Assembly (NCBI RefSeq): GCF_019805165.1
Contig: NZ_RWIJ01000006.1
Location: forward strand, 1-64,000
Source of the DNA: Azospirillum sp. 412522
GTDB taxonomy: Bacteria > Pseudomonadota > Alphaproteobacteria > Azospirillales > Azospirillaceae
Direction of reading: 5' to 3'
Length of the DNA stretch: 64,000 nt
The notes below the pieces were generated by a model. That model ran no database searches. It had not been told where the DNA came from and worked only from the letters and a program-made list of their open reading frames with translations. Made by a program: the position numbers and the translations under genes. Below, in pieces: positions 1 to 8,148 of this stretch; position 1 is the stretch's first letter, and every line of letters starts with the position of its first letter.

Positions 1-3
1 CCA

Positions 4-738
4 GTGTGGACCCAAAGCATCGGGGGTCCCGTTTGGATGCCGATCACCCCCTATACGGGGTCCTTATTCCATGCCGATTCACACCATGCCGACCGCCTCG
101 CCGAACTGCTGGCCGTCGCCTCCGGCTCGCACCGGGCCGGCAAGGCGACGGTGCAGATCGCCAACGAGCTGCGCGCCAAGCTGCTGACCCAGGCCCGGAA
201 GCGGCCCTATCCCGACATCGAGGTGCAGCCCGGATCCCTCATTCGTGCCATCGCGCTGCCGCGGGCCGGAGCGCCGGCAACGGTCGCCGGCCTCCCCCGC
301 CCACTCTCGCGGCACGAGCGCCTCCAGGGGCTGCTGGCCAACGTTCACCTCCTGCTCGGCGACGCCGTCTATCTGCCGCCCGGTGACCGTGGCCGGCACC
401 CCGAACTGCGAAGCCGGCTGACGCTGACCCTGCCGGCGCTCGGCCAGGCCGCCGCCGAACGGAGCCTCGCCCAGGTCGACGTCGTCGTGCTGCGCGGCGG
501 CCGGCTCCACCGGCTCTACGAGATCGAGACCGACGCCGGCAAGGCCACCAAGGCTCTGGTCCGCCTCAACGACGTTCTGGCGGCTGCCGGGGCGCCGAAT
601 GGGGGACTCGTCGTCGCCGTACCCGACGCGCAGCTCGACCGCCTGCGCCTCGAGCTCGAGCGTCCAACCCTACAGGCGCTGCGGGGCATCTGCCGCTCTC
701 TGCCGTTCTCGCGCGTCGAGAACCCCTACGCCCCCTGA
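4..738 (+). CDS. Hypothetical protein with a PD-(D/E)XK-like nuclease pattern
   Basis: This is a 244-residue protein from a GTG at position 4; an ATG at 37 is an alternative, and the gene could begin upstream of the window. The central part contains QVDVVVLR followed by RLYEIETDAGKATKAL. This resembles the D...ExE...K arrangement of restriction-endonuclease-fold proteins of the type that read DVVWL...AFEVE...GLLR. I therefore infer a nuclease-like fold. No partner methyltransferase is visible. The gene lies at the left of the mobile element and probably belongs to its accessory cargo. Function is not established. Confidence 0.55.
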   Translation: MWTQSIGGPVWMPITPYTGSLFHADSHHADRLAELLAVASGSHRAGKATVQIANELRAKLLTQARKRPYPDIEVQPGSLIRAIALPRAGAPATVAGLPRPLSRHERLQGLLANVHLLLGDAVYLPPGDRGRHPELRSRLTLTLPALGQAAAERSLAQVDVVVLRGGRLHRLYEIETDAGKATKALVRLNDVLAAAGAPNGGLVVAVPDAQLDRLRLELERPTLQALRGICRSLPFSRVENPYAP

Positions 739-842
739 CGACCTCGGCCGGGACCAGAAACAGCGTGACAATCTGCCCTGGCGCCTCCCATCGCGGAGGA
801 CGCTAGGGCAGGACGATTCGATATGGCCTGGGAGAGGGTGCC

Positions 843-910
843 GTACCATACCGAGTCGAGATCATACCGGACCATACCGGCCTGTACCGTTCCAGGCCGT
901 ACCGTACCGG
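843..910. promoter_or_regulatory. Cluster of (A/G)TACCG boxes upstream of the kfrA-like gene
   Basis: Six copies of RTACCG start at 848, 864, 874, 884, 899 and 904, with a GTACC half copy at 843. Most start-to-start distances are 5, 10 or 15 bp, so many copies fall on one helical face. Their position just upstream of a KfrA-like gene suggests an autoregulatory operator, as known for KfrA of IncP plasmids. An iteron-like replication or partition role is a weaker alternative. The rest of the 739-979 gap shows nothing else recognisable. Confidence 0.5.
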
Positions 911-979
911 TTCCTCCGTCGTGTGGATCGTCCTTCTGGTGCCCCTATCTCCGATGCCACCAACCCAGGAGGTGATCAC

Positions 980-2215
980 ATGTCTGCCACAAAAGCCACG
1001 CGTGCGACGGTGCAGGCCGCCTATAACACGCTCCGCAATCAAGGGATCGAGCCCTCAGCCGACAAGATTGTGGAGCTGATCCGCGGCTCAAAGACGACGG
1101 TCTGCCGCCACCTGCGTGAGATCGCCGCCGCCTCGCCGCCGCCGGCAACACCGCCCACGCCGTCGTCGGCGCCGCCCTCGGAAGAGGCGCCGGTCGAACT
1201 GCCGGTCGAGTGGCGGGAGGCCGTGGACGGGCTGACCCGGACCTTCGCCAGCATCCTGACCACGACGATCGCCGCCGAGAGGGAGCGGTCTCAGCAGCTT
1301 TTCGAAGCCGGAGCTGCGGCTCGAGGCGCCGCCGTCGCCGCTGCGCGAGCCGAAGCCGAGGCGCTGTGGCAGGCCTGCGAGGAGAGCCGGCAACAGGCCG
1401 AAGCAGACTTCAGCATTGCGGCCGGCGAGGTCGAGGCGCTGCAGGAGATCATCGCCACCCTGTTGGCCGCCGTGGATCTCGAGGCGTCCGACGACCTCGA
1501 TGACCTACGCGCCATTGCCGACCGCGCCCTCGATCGCATTCGCGAGTTGACGGCGGCGGCGGCGCGCGTTCCCGCGTTGGAGACCGACCTCGAGCAGCGG
1601 ATGGCCGAGGTTCGGACGGCTGAGGGCCGCATCGAGGAACTGCGGGAGGCCGCCGGCCGAGCCGAACGTCAACACGAGGAACTGAGCAAGGTCGCTGCAC
1701 GCATTCCCTCGCTGGAGGCCGACCTCGAGCGGTCGAAAGCCGATCTCAGAACGTCTGACGCCCGTATCGAGGAACTGCGGGAAGCTGCCGGCCGGGCCGA
1801 GCGCAAATGCGAGGAATTGACCAGGGTCGCCGCCCGCGTTCCCCCGTTGGAGGCCGCCGCGCAAGCCTCCGAGACCCGCATCGCTGAGCTGTCGGCCGCC
1901 GCCGCTGCCGGCGCCGAGGCCATCGGGCGGGCCAAGGCGCTGGAGCAGGTCGTCGACCGTCTGACCGGACTGGCCCACACCGCCGTGCCGAAGGCGTCGG
2001 CGCCATCTCGGAATGGCGCTCGTTCGCCGAAACACACCGCCGGTAAGGTGACGGGCGCCGGCCACACGGTGAAAGACGTCGATACCCCGCCAGCGAGTGA
2101 AGAGACGACATCTGCGGATCAGCCGTTGCCCTTCGCTGACTTGGTGCTAGCTGCACCGCCCTCGATTGACGGGGAATCGCCCAGCCCGCCGATGTCGCCG
2201 GCCCCCACCACCTGA
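980..2215 (+). CDS. KfrA-like DNA-binding coiled-coil protein
   Basis: This is a 411-residue protein. The start is the ATG preceded by a near-perfect AGGAGGTGATC ribosome-binding sequence at 967-977. Residues 1-50 match the KfrA N-terminal helix-turn-helix domain (VQAAYNTLRNQGIEPSADKI, then GSKTTVCRHLREI). Residues from about 90 to 340 are an Ala/Glu/Arg-rich coiled coil. It contains near-repeats of the segment RIEELREAAGRAER, followed by VAARIPSLE or VAARVPPLE. The C-terminus is Pro/Ser-rich. KfrA proteins are plasmid regulators that bind operators in their own promoters and may aid plasmid stability. Here the gene sits on an integrated element, just after a cluster of RTACCG boxes. Confidence 0.8.
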   Translation: MSATKATRATVQAAYNTLRNQGIEPSADKIVELIRGSKTTVCRHLREIAAASPPPATPPTPSSAPPSEEAPVELPVEWREAVDGLTRTFASILTTTIAAERERSQQLFEAGAAARGAAVAAARAEAEALWQACEESRQQAEADFSIAAGEVEALQEIIATLLAAVDLEASDDLDDLRAIADRALDRIRELTAAAARVPALETDLEQRMAEVRTAEGRIEELREAAGRAERQHEELSKVAARIPSLEADLERSKADLRTSDARIEELREAAGRAERKCEELTRVAARVPPLEAAAQASETRIAELSAAAAAGAEAIGRAKALEQVVDRLTGLAHTAVPKASAPSRNGARSPKHTAGKVTGAGHTVKDVDTPPASEETTSADQPLPFADLVLAAPPSIDGESPSPPMSPAPTT

Positions 2216-2319
2216 CGCGCTGAACGGCGGCGACCGCCGTCGCCGTTCTTTCTCTCCTCTCAACCGCAGCTCACCCCGTTGCGCCGCCGTCGTCCGGTGC
2301 CATCTCCGCAGTCGTCCTG

Positions 2320-2371
2320 GCCCCCTTGGGGCCGACGGCCAGCCGTGCGCGGTTTACGCCCCCAAGGGGGC
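2320..2371. other. Inverted repeat, candidate oriT region
   Basis: Perfect 12-nt arms (GCCCCCTTGGGG at 2320-2331 and CCCCAAGGGGGC at 2360-2371) flank a 28-nt spacer. They lie in the non-coding stretch 2216-2492 directly upstream of the mobC-relaxase pair, the usual place for an origin of transfer. A further GC-rich palindrome (GGGGCTCCGCCCC) follows near 2394-2406. The nic site cannot be assigned by eye. Confidence 0.4.
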
Positions 2372-2492
2372 TCCAACACGCGCAGGGCCGGCCAGGGGCT
2401 CCGCCCCGTGGACCCCGCCAGGGAGGGACGCCCTCCCATGGACCCGCCCGCCGGAGAGGCCCGCCTCCCCGGACTCTGCCCAGGAGGTCACG

Positions 2493-2921
2493 ATGCCGCG
2501 AACAACCCGACGCCCCGGAAGCATCGGCAGCGGTGGCGAAAAGCGCGCCCTTTCCTGCATCGTCACCTACCGCGTGAAGCCGAACGAGTTCGACACGCTT
2601 CGGCGCGCCGGCGAGGAACGCGGGATGTCGGCGGCGCAGTATGCACGTGCCGCCGCCCTCTCCGCCACCGGGCATGCCATCCCGAAGGTCCGTCGCCCAC
2701 GGACGATCGTGGCGCCGCCGGAACTTCAGGCCGCGCTTCCGCTCCTCGGCGCACTACAGAGCGACTTGCGGCACATCCGCACGCTCCTCAATCAATTGGC
2801 CGCCCGCGGCAACGCCGGCGCCGTCAAGCCGGCCATGGCCGGCTACGCCAAGGCCGAGAAGACCGTTCTGGAACTGGCCGAACGGATCATCGCCGCCACG
2901 CTGGGGAAGCGGACGCCATGA
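2493..2921 (+). CDS. MobC-like plasmid mobilization relaxosome protein
   Basis: This is a 142-residue basic protein. The start ATG has CAGGAGGTCACG just upstream. The sequence fits the MobC/ribbon-helix-helix accessory protein pattern: VTYRVKPNEFDTLRRAGEE, then GMSAAQYARAAAL, then a C-terminal helical part with LLGALQSDLRHIRTLLNQLA. Such proteins bind oriT and help the relaxase nick DNA. Its stop codon overlaps the relaxase start in an ATGA, so the two genes are translationally coupled. Confidence 0.75.
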   Translation: MPRTTRRPGSIGSGGEKRALSCIVTYRVKPNEFDTLRRAGEERGMSAAQYARAAALSATGHAIPKVRRPRTIVAPPELQAALPLLGALQSDLRHIRTLLNQLAARGNAGAVKPAMAGYAKAEKTVLELAERIIAATLGKRTP

Positions 2922-5110
2922 TCGTCAAGACATCTCAGCGCGATGGTGCCGCTTGGCTCGCCGCTCACCTGACCCGCGCCGACACCAACGAATCTGTGGA
3001 GATCGTCGGCGGGCGCGACATTGTCGCGTTGGATATCCGCCTCGCTCTCCGCCAGTTCGAGGCGCAATGGAGACTCTCCGGTTCAAGAGCGCGCGACTTT
3101 CTCGTTCATGCCGCCATCTCACCCTCCCAGCCCTTGTCGAGGGAGCAGTGGGCCGAGGCCTGGAGGATCTATGAGTGGCAGCACTGCCTCCATGGACAGC
3201 CCTACATTGAGGTAGAGCACGGCAAGCCCGGTGAAACCGGCCGGCCCAGCCACCGGCATCGCGTTTACCTGCGCGTCCGGACGGACGGTCGGGCCGTTCA
3301 TCTCGCCTTCACACACCGCGTAAACGAGGTCGTCGCCCGGCTCTGCGAATTGAGCTTCGCGCATCCCCTGACGCGGGGCGCCCATAATCGGGCGGTTGTG
3401 AACTATCTCGAGCAGAACGGCTACAGCGAAGAGGCCGAACAGCTGAGGAGGTTGACCGCGGGGCGGCGTCCGAGGGCCGCGCGATCGGAGAGCGAAGCAC
3501 AGCAGGAAAGCCGTTCCGGCTGCAGCAAGGCCGCTGCCGCTGAGATCGTCGCCGCGGCATGGCGCTCCGCCGACGGTCCGCACGCGCGCCGCGCCGCCCT
3601 GGCCGAGGCAGGCTTCGTTCTCGCCCGGGGCGACCGGCGCGACACGGTACTCGCCGTCGATGCCGGCGGCGAGTCATGGGCGCTTCATCGCCTGCTGGGA
3701 ACCGGCGAGCGGGGTGCCTGGACGGCGGCGCGGGTGCGCGGGGACCTCGAGGGCGTCATCGATGCGCTTCCGAGTGTCGAGGAGCTTCGCATCAGCCGGC
3801 ATGGAGGAACCGATCAGCAGGGTAAGGGGCTGCGCTCGAACAAGGCCGACCCGTTCGTTGGCGCACCGGCAGTCCCGCCGGCCGCACTCGAGACGTCCGC
3901 CACGCCGGCGCCGACGCTGGAGGATGAGGCCGAGGCGTACTGGGCAAGCGAATTCGACGACGAGATCCCCGTGATATTGGCACCGGCACTGCCGATGCCC
4001 GTCATCTGCCGGCTGGGGGCCGACGCGTCGATTCCAGAGGCAAGCTCCGCCTTCGGCTTCCACGGCACCGCGGACGCTGAGGAGGGAGAGGTGGACGGAC
4101 CGTCGGCGGAACCTGTTCGGCCCGTCACGGCTTCCTCTCCGTTGCCGACGGGGGCTGGAACGGCCGCCGTTCCGCCTGCCGCGCCGGATGTGCGGTCCGG
4201 AACCACCTCGAGCGCCGATGTTCCGTCGGGCCTCGATCATGTCAGGGCGGCGCCCCTGCGGCGCAGGAAGGTGGAGAAGGCCCGGGAGGAAACAGCCAGA
4301 GCGAAGTTCCCGTCGCAGACGTCCGCTCAACGATCTCCGATTGCCGATCGGCGGAAGAATCCCGCTCCTGAGCGGGACGGTCCCCCCGTGGCTGTCGACC
4401 GGAGCGGGAACCGCGCGGGCACTAAGCCGCCGATGCCGATCAACATGCCGACCGCGGACCACATGGACCGCCTTGGGTTCTCGAGTCGTGACCGGCGCCG
4501 GCCATCCCCACCCCCGGTGCCTGAGCGGCTGGAGCGCGAGGACTACGGCGCCCGACAGCCTTGGGACCGACCGTCCGTCTCGCAGATGGAGGAGGCTCGC
4601 CGGCGCGCTGCGCACAACACCAAGCTGACCACCCGGCTGATCAACGACCTGACGGCTCAGACGCCAAGCCACACGGCGTCGTCGGCGACGTCGTCCGCAC
4701 ACATTCCGCCCCCCGCTCCCGACGACAGCATCGTGAACTTCCTCAGGTCTTACGCCGGCGCCCTGATGGACTGGTGGAACTCTCGCCGGCGTCCGGGTCA
4801 TGACACTGATGTCCATCAGCGCCGCTTGGACCAGGCATGGCGGGCTCTTCTCATCGCCACGCGGAAGTGGCTGTGGGAACGACGCGCTGGCACGAGTTCG
4901 GAAGCGGTGCAGGCATTCATGACCCAGGAGATCGGCCGTAACCACCCCGACGCGAGCGAAGCCCATGAGGGTTGGCTCGACCGGAAGTATCAGCCCGCCG
5001 CAGCGACCGCCCACGTCATCGACCGGACATCTACAGGCGCCAGCTCCGTCAGAGACAACGATGGCCCAAGATTCCGAACGGGTTTGGAACGTCCTTGGAC
5101 TGGCGAATAG
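2918..5110 (+). CDS. Relaxase/mobilization nuclease domain protein
   Basis: This is a 730-residue protein that starts in the ATGA overlap with the mobC-like gene. The N-terminal 190 residues match the relaxase family whose members begin with a pattern like LAAHLTRADTNESVEIVGGR and carry an HxH motif (SHRHRVYLRV, near residue 112). It probably nicks oriT to start conjugative transfer in trans. Residues beyond about 190 form a long low-complexity, Pro/Ala-rich region with charged helices and no domain I recognise. The catalytic tyrosine typical of VirD2-like relaxases is not obvious at the N-terminus, where AAWLAAHL replaces the usual AxYL pattern. Confidence 0.75.
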   Translation: MIVKTSQRDGAAWLAAHLTRADTNESVEIVGGRDIVALDIRLALRQFEAQWRLSGSRARDFLVHAAISPSQPLSREQWAEAWRIYEWQHCLHGQPYIEVEHGKPGETGRPSHRHRVYLRVRTDGRAVHLAFTHRVNEVVARLCELSFAHPLTRGAHNRAVVNYLEQNGYSEEAEQLRRLTAGRRPRAARSESEAQQESRSGCSKAAAAEIVAAAWRSADGPHARRAALAEAGFVLARGDRRDTVLAVDAGGESWALHRLLGTGERGAWTAARVRGDLEGVIDALPSVEELRISRHGGTDQQGKGLRSNKADPFVGAPAVPPAALETSATPAPTLEDEAEAYWASEFDDEIPVILAPALPMPVICRLGADASIPEASSAFGFHGTADAEEGEVDGPSAEPVRPVTASSPLPTGAGTAAVPPAAPDVRSGTTSSADVPSGLDHVRAAPLRRRKVEKAREETARAKFPSQTSAQRSPIADRRKNPAPERDGPPVAVDRSGNRAGTKPPMPINMPTADHMDRLGFSSRDRRRPSPPPVPERLEREDYGARQPWDRPSVSQMEEARRRAAHNTKLTTRLINDLTAQTPSHTASSATSSAHIPPPAPDDSIVNFLRSYAGALMDWWNSRRRPGHDTDVHQRRLDQAWRALLIATRKWLWERRAGTSSEAVQAFMTQEIGRNHPDASEAHEGWLDRKYQPAAATAHVIDRTSTGASSVRDNDGPRFRTGLERPWTGE

Positions 5111-5419
5111 AAGCTTCAGCTCAAACGTCTTGAACTTTTTTCGCTGTGCGGGGGATGCCGAAAAACGACGGCCCCAAATGGCCCGAGCCGAGGCAGCAGC
5201 TGGACATTTCGTCCGGCCCTCCGGCTGAGCAGGGTGCAGGATGCGCGGAGAGGGGAAGGTCATGATGGTCGGAGGCGCGGAGCGGACTGACAGCGTTCTG
5301 CGCCCGCTCAGCGGGTTGCGCTCATGGCCGAGGACGTCGGGCCAATGCGCTTCCGTTCCGCCCAGGAGCGGTTGGGCCGGGTCCCTCCATACCGCCCTCG
5401 AAATGGGGAATGCTCTGTG
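5111..5419. other. Intergenic stretch of the mobile element
   Basis: About 310 bases between the relaxase and a small gene. A short palindrome (CCCGCT-C-AGCGGG at 5303-5315) is the only structure I see. No gene or promoter is recognisable. Confidence 0.3.
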
Positions 5420-5596
5420 ATGGCCGCGCGTTCCCGCCGGCAACCGACTCCTGAGCTCCCGCAAGAGTCTAACGACAACACCTCCATCGCCGAGGCCGAG
5501 CAGCTTCTGGAAGACCTCATTCGAGCGCTGGCGCGTGGCGCCGCGCGCAAGGATCACGAACAGGAGTTGGCCGCGAAGAGCGGGCACGTCGACTGA
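5420..5596 (+). CDS. Small hypothetical protein of the mobile element
   Basis: This is a 58-residue hydrophilic protein from the ATG at 5420. An in-frame ATG at 5324 would add 32 residues of unlikely sequence. It has a Pro/Gln-rich start and a predicted helix (IAEAEQLLEDLIRALARGAA). It lies 90 bases before the first recombinase copy and may be an accessory of the recombination module. I do not recognise the family. Confidence 0.4.
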   Translation: MAARSRRQPTPELPQESNDNTSIAEAEQLLEDLIRALARGAARKDHEQELAAKSGHVD

Positions 5597-5686
5597 CGGA
5601 CCCGACGCGAGAACTTCCAACGCTGGCGCGCCGCGACCGGCGCCATCCATCACAAAACGCTTACATTCGCAAAGGACGAACCCTCA

Positions 5687-6175
5687 ATGAAAGCCGCAAT
5701 CTACGCCCGCCGCGCCTCCATCACCCAGCAGGATCAGTCGACCGATGTCCAGATCCGGCTGTGTCAGGAATACGTGGAGCGGCATGGCGGAATGACCGTC
5801 GCCACCTATTCCGATGACGGGTTCTCCGGCTTGCATCTGGAGACGCGCCCCAGCCTCCAGAGGTTGCTCGAAGACGCGAAGACCGGACTCTTCGACACGG
5901 TGATCACCGAAGGGCTGGACTGCCTGTCGCGTGATCCGGCGGGAATCGCGACGATCTTCAAGAGCCTCACCCATAACAACATCACCAGCTACACGTTGGA
6001 GGAGGGGGCCATTTCCGAACGGGATGTCGGAAGCACGGGCACGATGAATCCGCTGCACCTGCGTCGTCTCGCCATCAAAGTGCGTCGTGGGCAGGAGGGG
6101 CAGGCGAAAGCGGGATGGGACTCGGCCGACCTGCGCGGCAGCCACGAGGCGGAACGGGAACTCGGCTGCAAGTAG
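5687..6175 (+). pseudogene. Truncated, catalytically disabled serine recombinase
   Basis: The 162 residues are colinear with the first ~160 residues of the intact recombinase downstream and then end at a stop. The recombinase DNA-binding domain, zinc ribbon and coiled coil are missing. The canonical YARxS motif reads YARRAS, so the nucleophilic serine (residue 10) is alanine. The DRLSR motif reads DCLSR, so one of the conserved catalytic arginines is cysteine. It is therefore expected to be inactive. Its upstream leader also resembles that of the intact copy, pointing to an old tandem duplication. The frame has stayed open, so a residual role (dimerisation, regulation) cannot be excluded. Confidence 0.75.
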
Positions 6176-6329
6176 GAACTCATCCCGGCACTCGCACACA
6201 TCGCCGTGCTTGAGGACCTTGGAAGGGGGATCGCGAATGCCGGGTGTGTCAAAGTAACGGACCCGTTGCGAGTTCCCCAGCGCCATTCATCCAGCACACA
6301 CAAACGCGTTTTCAGAGGACGGGACCAGC

Positions 6330-7979
6330 ATGAAAGTCGCGATCTATGCACGCTATTCGTCCGATAATCAGCATGAGCGGTCGATCGAGGATCAGGTCCG
6401 TATCTGTCGCCAGCATGCCGAGCGGCAGGGCGGAACGATCGTGGGCGTCTACTCCGACTACGCGATCTCCGGCTCGCACCTGAGGACGCGTCCTCAGGCG
6501 CAGAAGTTGCTCGAGGATGCGAAGGCTAACCTGTTCGACACCGTCATCACCGAAGGGCTGGACCGCCTGTCGCGCGACCAGGAGGACATCGCCGCGATCT
6601 TCAAGCGGCTTAAGCATCGCGGCATCGTCATCGACACGGTGCAGGAAGGACTCGTTTCCGAACTGCACATCGGCATGAAAGGCACCATGAATGCCCTGTT
6701 CCTCCGTGATCTCGCCTTCAAGGTGCGTCGCGGGCAGGAGGGGCGGGCGAAAGAGGGAAGGGTTCCTGCCGGCCTGAGCTATGGCTACGACGTGGTGCGG
6801 GAATTCGATGAAAAGGGAGATCCCTTTCGCGGCAAGCGACTCGTGAACGAGGGGCAGGCCGCTGTCATCAGAGAAATATTCGACAAGGTCGCCTTGGGGT
6901 TCAGCCCCAGGGCGATCGCGAAGGATCTGAACAGCCGCGGCATTCCCTCGCCGGATGGCGGGAAATGGAACGCGTCGACGATCAACGGGAACGCCGCTCG
7001 ACGGAACGGCATTCTCTACAACGAAGCGTACATCGGTATCCTGATCTACAACCGCCTGCGGATGGACAAGGATCCCGACACCGGAAAGCGCGTTTCCCGG
7101 CTGAACAAGCCCGAGGACTGGACGGTCACCGAAGTTCCCGGACTTCGCGTCGTGACGGACGAGCAGTGGGACCGGGTGCAGGCGGTCAAGGCCGGCTTCT
7201 CCAATAGGCGGGGAGCGGAGCACGCCCGCCGGCCGAAGCACCTCCTCTCCGGGCTGGTCCGCTGTGGCTGCTGCGGCGGATCCTACACCGTCAAGTCCAA
7301 GGACCAGCTGGCCTGCTCCACGTACCGGGAGTCGGGAACCTGCGACAACAACCGGACGATCCGCGTGGGCGACCTTCAGGAGCGGGTCATTGCCGGCATC
7401 AAGAGCCGCCTCCTGTCGTCCGCGTCCGTCGCCCTCTTCGTGAAGGTCTACGGCGAGGAGCGTCAGCGCCTCGAAAAGGAGGGGCATCGCGGGCGCGAGC
7501 ACATCGCAGCGCGCCTCGGGAAGCTCACGCGGCAGATCGACAACATCGTCAACGCGATCGCGGATGGCCTTGCGAGCGGGACGATGCGCCAGAAGCTGGT
7601 CTCGCTCGAGGAGGAGAAGGCCGAGGCGGAGGCCGAACTCGCCGCCATCCACAGGATGGAGGGGAGGGCTGGCGGCGTGGTCGAGTTCCCCACGGCGACG
7701 ATTGACCTCTACCGGCAACAGGTCGAGTCGCTGGTCGAGGACGCCTTCGTGAACGATGTCGCGCGGCAGGAAGCGATGAACGCCGTCCGGGCTCTGATCG
7801 CCCGCGTCGATGTTCATCCCGGGGAGCGGCGGGGCCAGACCCAAGTCAAGACGTTCGGGCTGATTGAAAAACTGATAAGCCCCGCCCAGGATCACCTGGG
7901 CGGGGCTTCCAGTACAGTCGGGAGGACTGCAACGATGGTAGCAGCGGAGGGATTTGAACCCCCGACCAAGGGATTATGA
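6330..7979 (+). CDS. Large serine recombinase (site-specific integrase)
   Basis: This is a 549-residue protein. The resolvase domain (1-150) has the intact YARYS nucleophile motif (Ser10) and DRLSR. The recombinase domain follows (about 165-290; SPRAIAKDLNSRGIPSPDGG). Next come a zinc ribbon (VRCGCCGGSY with later Cys residues near 330-345) and a coiled coil (LTRQIDNIVNAIADGL, then EEEKAEAEAELAAI), typical of large serine integrases. It should catalyse integration and excision of the element. The last ~35 codons read through a tRNA terminator hairpin and into the tRNA-Met gene; the stop lies in the complement of the anticodon loop. These residues (MVAAEGFEPP) are probably encoded by host flanking DNA. 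Confidence 0.9.
   Translation: MKVAIYARYSSDNQHERSIEDQVRICRQHAERQGGTIVGVYSDYAISGSHLRTRPQAQKLLEDAKANLFDTVITEGLDRLSRDQEDIAAIFKRLKHRGIVIDTVQEGLVSELHIGMKGTMNALFLRDLAFKVRRGQEGRAKEGRVPAGLSYGYDVVREFDEKGDPFRGKRLVNEGQAAVIREIFDKVALGFSPRAIAKDLNSRGIPSPDGGKWNASTINGNAARRNGILYNEAYIGILIYNRLRMDKDPDTGKRVSRLNKPEDWTVTEVPGLRVVTDEQWDRVQAVKAGFSNRRGAEHARRPKHLLSGLVRCGCCGGSYTVKSKDQLACSTYRESGTCDNNRTIRVGDLQERVIAGIKSRLLSSASVALFVKVYGEERQRLEKEGHRGREHIAARLGKLTRQIDNIVNAIADGLASGTMRQKLVSLEEEKAEAEAELAAIHRMEGRAGGVVEFPTATIDLYRQQVESLVEDAFVNDVARQEAMNAVRALIARVDVHPGERRGQTQVKTFGLIEKLISPAQDHLGGASSTVGRTATMVAAEGFEPPTKGL
7877..7908 (-). terminator. Terminator of the tRNA-Met gene
   Basis: A perfect 14-bp stem (AAGCCCCGCCCAGG and its complement) with a 4-nt ATCA loop. 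On the minus strand it is followed 5 nt later by TTTTT. It lies 27 bases past the tRNA 3' end and inside the recombinase reading frame. Confidence 0.85.
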
Positions 7980-8010
7980 TTCCCCTGCTCTACCACTGAG
8001 CTACGCTGCC
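7936..8010 (-). tRNA. tRNA-Met (CAU)
   Basis: Read on the minus strand: acceptor GGCAGCG paired with CGCTGCT, D arm GCTCAGTGGTAGAGC, anticodon stem GGGGA/TCCCT with loop ATCATAA (anticodon CAT), T arm GGGGG-TTCAAAT-CCCTC, and encoded CCA. The loop and body resemble elongator tRNA-Met. A tRNA-Ile2 (lysidine-modified CAU) is a less likely alternative. It adjoins the integrated element. Confidence 0.92.
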
Positions 8011-8148
8011 ATCGTGGCTACCATCTTGTCCCGTCGTTGCCGCCGGGAGCCGCTATATAGGATAGGGCGGCTTGGCCTGTCAACGCGGAATTATAAAGGG
8101 GTGCTATTTTTTTCTGCCGGACAGTGGAACGATACATAACCCTCTGAT

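Larger units (their letters stand above)
1..7880. mobile_element. Integrative mobilizable element (right part), ending at tRNA-Met
   Basis: A nuclease-like gene, a KfrA-like gene, a mobC-like gene, a relaxase and serine recombinases lie together on the plus strand and end against a tRNA-Met gene and its terminator. From there on the genes are ordinary housekeeping genes on the minus strand. Recombinase plus relaxase without any type IV secretion genes in view suggests an element that is integrated and mobilized in trans. The left end is outside the window, and the exact right attachment core is not visible; it probably lies just before or within the hairpin at 7877-7908. Confidence 0.75.

Noticed and set aside
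3674..5653. 659-codon minus-strand frame opposite the relaxase
   Set aside because: No domain or ribosome-binding site; the plus strand has a coupled mobC-relaxase pair.
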